A DNA stretch of 64,000 bases, from NCBI GenBank assembly GCA_021234155.1, contig JAJEKV010000006.1:7348435-7412434 (forward strand). The letters run 5' to 3'. Position 1 is the stretch's first letter, and every line of letters begins with the position of its first letter. This DNA is from Isoetes taiwanensis. Taxonomy: Eukaryota > Streptophyta > Lycopodiopsida > Isoetales > Isoetaceae. This document shows positions 57,481 to 64,000 of this stretch, piece by piece. A program made the position numbers and the translations under genes. The notes beneath the pieces were generated by a model, which had not been told where the DNA came from, searched no databases, and saw nothing but the letters and a program-made list of their open reading frames with translations.

Positions 57481-58302
57481 ACGGCAGGAAAAGAATGTTC
57501 ACCAACGCTTCAGAGATGACTTTGCTTGAGGAGAAAACCAAGATTTATTGCCCGAGAACAAAGAAATTTTGGCATTTGAAGCCTTGAAAGAATATCTTGG
57601 TGAGGTGGAGCTTGGCTGGAAAAGAAATCAAGTGTGTGAGGTCTTATAAAATTTGGATGCAATAACATTTGTAGCTGAGGGAGGCAAATGAATTTGGTTT
57701 ACTTATCCCGGTCCATAAAAAATGAAGGGTATTGGGAGAAGTTTAGTTTTGCAGAGGCGCAATCACTACACTCGATGAATTGCTTGGCCTTAATGGCAAT
57801 TCTTTCCCAAATTTTGGAACAATGCTAATGGGCCCATAAGGTTGCTTGCTAACTTTTGAGGATTGTTTGAAGGTTACGATTAGCCATTTTTATGTAAGAA
57901 ACATGTAGTTGATGGCAAAGGGAAATAAATGGGATTTTTGGATTTAGATGCATTAAAAATGCAACACGGATTATTTGTCACAATGAATGATGTATGCTCA
58001 ATTTCCTCTCTTACAAGAGACATTGGAGCAAAGGGGCTATAGCGAGATTGTAGAATAAGCTGACCCAACGCATGATTATTTCAAGATGCTTTCTAGTGAA
58101 TATATTAAGCTAGCAAATCTTTTGTATGACAATGATTCTTGGAAGTGTAGAGGATGAAAGAGCTTTTAATTCAGCGAGCTTAAGTAAAAAAATTGTGAAA
58201 CCGGCTAGACATTAATCTTGATGCTACCTTAAGACTCTACAAGTGTGGCGGTGGAATCTTTTTTCCATATGATTTGGACTTGAGATGGAAAAAGGCAAGA
58301 AC

Positions 58303-58462
58303 GATAGAAAGGAGTTGCTAGTGTGCATGAGGCAAAAGTCTGTTGAATCAACGGATGTGAGCTTTTGGGGAAGTTAGGCAATGATAGAAGAGAAGTTGCT
58401 AGTGTGCACATGAGGCAAAAGTCTGTTGAATCAGCAGGATGTGAAGCTTTTAAGGAAGTCAA
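58303..58462 (+). repeat. 80 bp tandem duplication in the copia relic
   Basis: GATAGAA..GTTGCTAGTGTGCA occurs at 58303 and 58383, each followed by TGAGGCAAAAGTCTGTTGAA, TCA and GGATGTGA. The homologous copia fragment at 3.9 kb has only one copy (about 3930-3980), so the duplication happened in this copy. Confidence 0.93.
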
Positions 58463-58749
58463 CATATGAGTAAGTGCCGTTGGATTAACCTTTGCTTTGC
58501 TATCTCGTATGTTGTGGATATATCAATTCTAAATTCACATGCAAATGTATAGTGAGTTTTACTTAAGAATGGAAGTGCACTGCTTGGGAAGAAATTTTCT
58601 TGAACATTTTTCTTCCATATGCATCAATAAATCGGGGTAATGTTTCCTATTCTACTATTCTCTGGTCACGCATGATCATGACATACAATTACTTTAGAAT
58701 AGTACCTTGGAGAATAGTATCGCATGATATCATGACATCACAATTATTA

Positions 58750-58781
58750 AGAAGGAAGGAAAGAGGAAGGAAGGAAGGAAG
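58750..58781 (+). repeat. (GGAA)n microsatellite at the LINE 3' end
   Basis: AGAAGGAAGGAAAGAGGAAG and GAAGGAAGGAAG, read on the minus strand as a TTCC tail after the LINE terminus. Other copies of this family have TATTC-type tails at the same point. Confidence 0.9.
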
Positions 58782-59629
58782 TTTATTTTAGCGTCCACGG
58801 AGGCGAGAGGAAGGCCTATGGGAGCAGTACATCACGAAGGAAGCAGACAAAAGCGAAAACAACACAAAAACAAACAATGTAAGCATGCAATTAGAACCCT
58901 ACTCACGGGATGAAAAACCCCCACACTTGGGAGGAAAAAGCCCCTATGATGAGCTCTCAAATACCATACTCCCGAGAAGAGCAAAGTAGAAGCTGACGAA
59001 ATCACGCAAGATATAGCTTCAGGCGGCTACCATAGGTGATGCAAATGGCGTGTAGCGGTGTGTGAGGCTTATCTAAGATCGGTGTGCCTTTGCTTTCGGA
59101 CATGGGCATATCTTTGAGCGCATTTGCCGGAGGCATGGTGCTCATCCTCTATCCGTGCATCTCACCCAACAGCGACATATCCTTTTCCTCACACACAGGG
59201 ATCCAGATGCGCCATTCCTGCCCCGGACACATTTCAATTAGAGGTAATGGGGAGCCGCGTCCTTATGGCAGCAATAGCTCTCCGTTTCTTCAACTGAGAT
59301 GTGTGCTTTCAAAATGCTGAGTGGGGTCCCATGCTCCAAGGCGGGGATTATCGGCGTGATGGTACTCTGTCTTGGGCTTTGCAGAGTAGAGGCATCCGCG
59401 AGGTGGCGGCAGCAGCGCATCAATTGCCCATTCTGCGCATCCCGAGAATACGCTGATGCCACCATCACGGTGGTAATCCATAGACACCTCTAAACCTTCA
59501 TCCCTTACGATTAACCGTGCCATACCCTCTTGACGGCCAGGGGAGCCCTCCGGATTAACAACAAGCCTGGCTGGGGCAAGCGTGCTTTCCATCCATCCCA
59601 TCCACCTTATGGAAACAAGTAAGATACTG

Positions 59630-60538
59630 CGCCTTAGCGAATATTTGTAAAAGGCCCGGAACCACGAGTCTCATACAAACAAAAGGAAATGTCGTCTGAT
59701 GCGGTGTCCTTCCCTCCCAAGCTATATATGTCAAAGAAAGCTTTACACCCTTTCCAACTATCATGTATTTTTACACTAAGCACTGGAGCCCCAAACCTCA
59801 CCCATATAGCGGCAAACAAACCAGCTCCTAAGCGGGTGTGCTCTCATAAGCCAGGTCTGAGAGATCTATCAGGCAACACTTGGCGTTTTGCCACTTTGCA
59901 TATAAAGCCTTCGACTGCAGCGGCTCTCCCTCCACACACTCATCCCGCAGCATGTTAGTAGTGAAATCAATTCCCAGGATACTTGAAGCTCACAGCACCA
60001 TCTCCACTTCACGTCCCTGTAATATAGCTCGGGATAGGGTGTTGCGAGGGCAGGGGTCAGCGAGAAGCACCCCAGATTTTGTGCGAGGATTCCTTTATCA
60101 TTCCGTTGCCCCACCAGACGAGGGCATCAAATCTTCAGCGCATCTTTTGCTGGCGAGTGTGGGCTAGCAAAGCTACATCATCGCATGCCAATGGCGGCCT
60201 GAGAGGTGCATGAATAATTGCACCACATTTCCACGTGCTGCATCCGCACGTCTCCAAGCTAATAATAAAGTACACCCTTTAAAAAGCGTTGGAGACAGCG
60301 GGCGGCCCCTGCTTAACTCCATAGTGCTAGCTACAGCGATCTTCATAGCGTACCCGGCACTAAATCCCATCATAAAGAGCTGGTGCACCACATTACGCAA
60401 CTCATGGAGCTGCGGTGCTTTGCAACCTACGCCCGCGGCATGTCTCTGGGGGCCGGTATCATATCGCGATCTTAAAATCTCTGGCGGCTTAATACAAGTC
60501 ATGCGGCGCGTGCGGCTTGCCTCCATCAACACTCTCAA
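59630..60538 (-). pseudogene. LINE reverse transcriptase (copy C), broken
   Basis: Minus strand. VVHQLFMMGFSAGYAMKIAV and ELSRGRPLSPTLF (about 60440-60270) match the 'V...L...G.....L..I' and 'G..QG.PLSP.LF' blocks, with the usual Gln before Gly replaced by Arg. In the next frame PPLACDDVALLAHTRQQKM (about 60190-60140) is the catalytic '[YF]ADD.ALLA.T...L' block: the two aspartates are at 60177-60182 and the residue before them pair reads AC in place of YA/FA. Further on, ILGIDFTTNMLRDECVEGE (about 59980-59920) corresponds to YKYLGIEF in copy D. Then comes CKAFFDIYSLGG (about 59730). The catalytic Asp pair survives, but frames do not connect. Confidence 0.8.
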
Positions 60539-61098
60539 AGTGAGGAGGGTGCTGCGCGTAATTGGGTAGGTATGAGTGAAATTTTGGCTGAAAGCACACT
60601 GTCAATTGCCGCACCACCGCCTCCTGAAGCCCACTTAGTGAGTTTCTTCTCCCACCACCTGCGGGGGCTTTGCAAACGTGAGCTTACCATAATCATCAGG
60701 TAATTCCGCGGCTCATCCAGTATTACCCGGCTTTTTATGAGCGAGGAACAACCTAACCATCCACTCTGGGGAGGCCTACGCTTCGAATCTGGTTAATGAT
60801 CACCATGGGGCCTACCCGCGGATGGGCCACCCACTTCAATGGCTCGACTGCGGTACATGAAATCCTTTACCTTCCCATTTGCGGATGCACGAGGACCTGC
60901 TTGGACATCCTCGCGTGAGCTGCGGCACCTCTCCCTACGTCACGGAACCGGCATTAGCTCACGGGGGGTCATATAACTCACACTAGCGGTGCATCATTGC
61001 TCCACACACTTACATTACCGGCCACGAGCCTGGCGTATAACACCTTCGCCAAAAAGCTTTTGGCTCACGCCATAAGCATGTCAAGCGAGCTCTGGGTT

Positions 61099-62030
61099 TT
61101 ACGCCATGTATCTCCCCTTCTTGGCTTTTAGGAAGAGCTTATAGTCTTTGCGAGGGGCACAGTGGCGCAAGCGTGGATCTATGACCAAAGCGCCCAAGCG
61201 GCTCTTTAGAGCCTTGCAATCGGCATCAAACCACGGGTTCTCGAGAGGGAAAATGTCGCGGTGTCCCTCCTTGGAGGCCTTCCTTGCAAAGGAAACCTCC
61301 GGCCATTTTGCAAGCGGCGCCCTCACCCGACCATGCGCGCACATCTTGCGATTATTAAGAAGCTATCAAACCCTGTAACTCCGCACCAACCTGATTCATC
61401 TTTGTCACAACCCGATGGCGTGGGATGTGCGGTAACCATCCATGCCCCCTTTGCGGTGTCTCCACTATTGAGTGCTCCCAATTGATGACGCATAAAGCGG
61501 GTAGTGATCACGAAACCTCACATCCACAGTAGCATTGCGATGGAAGTGTGTAACCATGTCAAGTCTTTGCTTTCTGAGGAGGCGAGAGGTAATCAACACA
61601 CTAAGCTCCCCATCCTTGCCTATGCTCCACGCAAGTAATACCCCCACGAGGTGGCCAGCCGCCCGTGCATACCATTACAAATTACCATGTCAAAAACACA
61701 GCGGTACGGACCGGTTTACTGCCAAATCAATCACAACCACCATATCACAGGAGTCGCAGGTGTATCTTGCCCGAATAGCGTGTCGCGAATACAGCGGTCC
61801 GGCGTGCTCGTCACCTTGGAAGATCGCAAGAACATTGCGTCGATAAAGTGAAATCTCAAGCAAAACACGTCCACTGCTTCACATGGCGTTATGTCATGGA
61901 ATCCTATCGGCGCTCTGGACATCACAATATGCATCATGTACTGGTAGGAACTTAGAGCTGCATGGGGAATGTAAGCGGCTAAGCAAAAGAAACAATGGGA
62001 CATGACCGGGGCTCTAATACCATTACCCAC
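61099..62030 (-). pseudogene. LINE endonuclease and EN-RT linker (copy C), broken
   Basis: A 99-codon frame (62030-61731) with FFCLAAYIPHAALSSYQYMM (the 'AYI.......Y' block that precedes GDFN in APE-type endonucleases). About 61690-61660 reads DMVICNGMHG, matching VICNG in copy B. 61647-61465 covers the C-terminal endonuclease and has RFRDHYPL, an SDH-like 'RDHYPL' terminus. 61344-61099 gives PLENPWFDADCKALKSRLGA and APRKDYKLFLKAKKGRY, the linker before RT ('PWFD.ECK.L......R..Y....+.+K..Y'). The SDH serine appears changed to Arg. Non-functional. Confidence 0.7.
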
Positions 62031-62714
62031 ATGTAGCAGATTAAATGCATCGGACTTACGGCAGTATGATCTTGCATGCTAAGTCCTAAAGTAGCAAGCC
62101 ACTCCGCAGGTACCGGCGTGCGCCGCCCAGGCTCATTGTAAGTGTAATCTTTGATATCCTCGAGATATCGCTTAATCCCGTGCCTTCATATACATATGCA
62201 GAAGAAGCCCGATAATCCCATATAAATGGCGTCCCGTTCATGCCCATACGCCCGCAGGGGAAGCTGATTCCGAGGAAAAAGAATCGCGAAGACGCACTTT
62301 CCCTATCTTGGCTACTTGGTATGGACCCATCCCCGAGTGCGAGGCCAGTATTTCTTTGTAGTTGGAATAACTTTCGGACGGCCTTTGCTCGCGGGACCGC
62401 ACGATGGATGTCGCTGCGGTGGTGGAAAGGCCTCAATCGCCCCCCTCCACGGCACGCACGGCGATGCCCTGGACGCTCTGCGGTCGCGGCCTTGTTGTTA
62501 GAGTAAGGAATGCTTCCTCACTTAATCGTGAGGAGGCACATATACAACTTCATCTTGCCATTAACCAAACCCGGCCCTCGGCAGCCGAATCTCTCTTATC
62601 TTGGCCAACTCTTGAAGCGCTGCTTTCAGTTGTTCGCGATTGGCGTGAGATCGAGATCGAGGGTTATGTGGGCGTACCTTTCCAGCGGCCAGTGCGTTGC
62701 AACAACAAAGATTT

Positions 62715-63434
62715 TTACTCAATCCAAAATTTGCAAAACTTAACTAAGCAGGGTCTCATGCCGGTCCTCAGGTATACGATTGGACTCTTGATAACCAAAT
62801 CTTTGTAATTGGAGCTTTGCAAGTACGGGTGGTAAAGCTTACACAGCAAATCCTCGCCTTGCTCCTCAAACCCAATCCCAGCACAATAAGGTTGAAATTT
62901 TTGGATGTCTTGCTCCTCACGAGTACCCTTTACGATTCCACGAGCCACCGACTCACGGTATGGGGGTGCTGAGTGCGAGCGGCTTGTGGTGTACTCAGGA
63001 CTGCGTTTACCTCCATTGAGATCTGCATCTCTTCTTTGCAGAGTGGGCCATATGGTTCTCTATATGTAGGCATCTTCACGACATCTCTTGCACATGCGCC
63101 TTTGCTTCATCAAAAGGTGGAGCGCCCGCCGCCGCTTCCACATCCTTTTCCTTAGCATCTATTCGACCCGGCCATGCTTGTGACTTGTACAATCTGTTGG
63201 AGCAACCCGCCATGTCGGCCCGTGCTTCGCGCCATGTCTTCCATCCATTCTTTGGTGGACCTTATCAAAGCGGTGCCCCATCTCGTGACTAGGCTGCGTT
63301 GTTGCTTGTATCTCCTCTCTTATCACGGTCGCTCGGCCTTTTGGGCTCCCACTGCAATCATAATCCCCAGCGAACTTCCACAAAGGGAAATTAAGCTCAT
63401 ACATTGGAGAAACACTTCTTGGCGACCACGGCAA
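62715..63434 (-). pseudogene. Possible LINE ORF1 region (copy C)
   Basis: Minus-strand frames 63434-63159 (PMYELNFPLWKFAGDY, then REEIQATTQPSHEMGHRFDK) and 62948-62715 (EEQGEDLLCKLYHPYLQSSN, ending VKFCKFWIE) lie upstream of the endonuclease. The first has a short stretch with heptad-like spacing that could be coiled coil. No RRM or CCHC motif is visible. A 180-codon plus-strand frame (63174-63716) overlaps antisense and is more likely a by-product of GC-rich sequence than a gene. Assignment rests mainly on position. Confidence 0.4.
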
Positions 63435-63720
63435 AGTGTCCGTGATGCCTCCAAGCTTGCCCGGCTTAGCACGGAGGAACCGGCTGTTCTATACAACCAC
63501 GATTACCTCGGCCGTGATACACTTTCGATGGGGGCCGAGTATCCAAATTCTGAGGCTCTTTTTCTTCAAGCGCATGCATGCTATCGAGGGGGTGGCCATA
63601 GAGGCGGGGCTGTCGAGGTGGATTCAGATGGAGCTAAAAACCGAAACACCATACAAATCAAAAACCACATGACCCACTTGGAAAATAAGATACGTAAATT
63701 ATTTGCACATGGATAGGAAT

Positions 63721-64000
63721 CAGAAATTAGTTATTGATATGTATTTATCTAGGAGATTGTTTCTAAGTGATGCATCATGTGAATGATCCTTGATTTATAG
63801 TAAGATCCTTGATTTATAATTAGGCTGCTGAGGTGCTCACGAAATTACGATTATCATTTGTAGAGCTATTAGGTGCTAGCTTCCTCTTGCTGATATTTTT
63901 CTTGATGCACGAACTATAGTGTTTTTCATCAATCCTTGGTCCTAATTGTTTTCAATGGTCAATCTAAGGTTTATATTTTTTATGAGCGTTGCTCTTAGAA
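63721..64000. other. AT-rich flank; 19 bp direct repeat
   Basis: GATCCTTGATTTATAGTAA at about 63785 is followed at once by GATCCTTGATTTATAATTA. Nothing else is seen. Confidence 0.6.

Larger units (their letters stand above)
55841..58480 (+). mobile_element. Ty1/copia retrotransposon relic, gag to integrase
   Basis: Plus-strand order of domains: gag start with SFQVWKEKVNMFCKWK (about 55875-55925), the 'W...M...L' block of copia gag (UBN2-like); Lys/Arg-rich region; zinc knuckle CYNC followed after a stop by RFGH (about 56567-56610, the CX2CX4HX4C type); HYASNC (about 56660); a protease-proximal region; GAG-pre-integrase (57095-57391); integrase start IDLCGPINVAS (57448-57480); and decayed integrase to about 58200. 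No reverse transcriptase or RNase H is recognisable before the LINE at 58.8 kb, so the 3' half is missing. Many stops and frameshifts. A second, shorter relic of the same family is at 3860-4800 on the other strand. Confidence 0.8.
58782..63720 (-). mobile_element. LINE relic, copy C (most complete)
   Basis: About 4.9 kb, GC-rich against AT-rich flanks. On the minus strand: ORF1-like segments (63434-62715), endonuclease-like region (about 62440-61350), EN-RT linker PWFDADCKALKSRL (about 61180-61245), RT (60540-59750), C-terminal region and 3' end GCCTCCGTGGACGCTAAAAT followed by a TTCC tail. The order fits a two-ORF EN-type LINE. Both coding regions are broken by frameshifts and stops. The 5' end near 63720 is set by the change to AT-rich sequence; I could not find a TSD. 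Confidence 0.85.

Noticed and set aside
63174-63716. 180-codon plus-strand ORF as a gene
   Set aside because: Antisense to the LINE copy C ORF1-like region, no motif, and its C-terminal end runs into the AT-rich flank.

Overview
The window looks like nuclear DNA of a land plant and is almost entirely transposable-element relics and local duplications. The evidence is Ty1/copia and LINE remains, an F-box-type pseudogene, candidate introns with GT..AG borders, an AT-rich background broken by GC-richer LINE blocks, and no long intact ORF. I cannot name the lineage. I see no rRNA, intact tRNA, operon or CRISPR array, and nothing that amounts to a new molecular system. What stands out is how the repeats are nested.

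Layout, left half. Family A, with a tandem array of about 45 bp units, lies at 1.0-3.3 kb. A reverse-strand copia relic follows at 3.9-4.8 kb, and a 252 bp tandem duplication at 6.3-6.75 kb. The only candidate for a spliced host gene is at 7.6-8.9 kb (minus strand). Family B lies at 11.6-12.9 kb. From 14.5 to 22.9 kb a segment made of an AT-rich unit plus a LINE is duplicated head to tail. The first copy was later hit by an 831 bp retroposon with a perfect 13 bp target-site duplication. The second LINE copy continues to about 24-25 kb and keeps an endonuclease region.

Middle. 25-34 kb is decayed sequence: family C, a 15 bp minisatellite, a LINE 3' tail, a 79-residue nuclear-protein-like fragment, a 187 bp tandem repeat and an F-box-like pseudogene with three in-frame stops. 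At 36.4-39.7 kb, family D is duplicated in tandem. Its second copy carries a forward-strand 5'-truncated LINE and abuts a larger inverted copy of family A (39.7-45.1 kb).

Right half. A second family C copy (45.8-46.5 kb) is followed by two copies of family E; the second holds an intact 147-codon basic ORF. Then come an inverted copy of family B (49.8-51.2 kb) and two direct copies of family F (51.8-54.6 kb), the second with an insertion carrying Pol III-box-like sequences. A copia relic follows (about 55.8-58.5 kb; gag, GAG-pre-integrase and integrase start, no RT recognised). The window ends with the most complete LINE (58.8-63.7 kb, minus strand; ORF1-like, endonuclease, RT).

All LINE copies share a conserved 3' end (TTGGTCTCCGTGG core) followed by short pyrimidine-rich microsatellite tails that differ between copies, so they are one family. 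Repeat borders were judged by eye and are good to perhaps a few tens of bases unless a target-site duplication fixes them.
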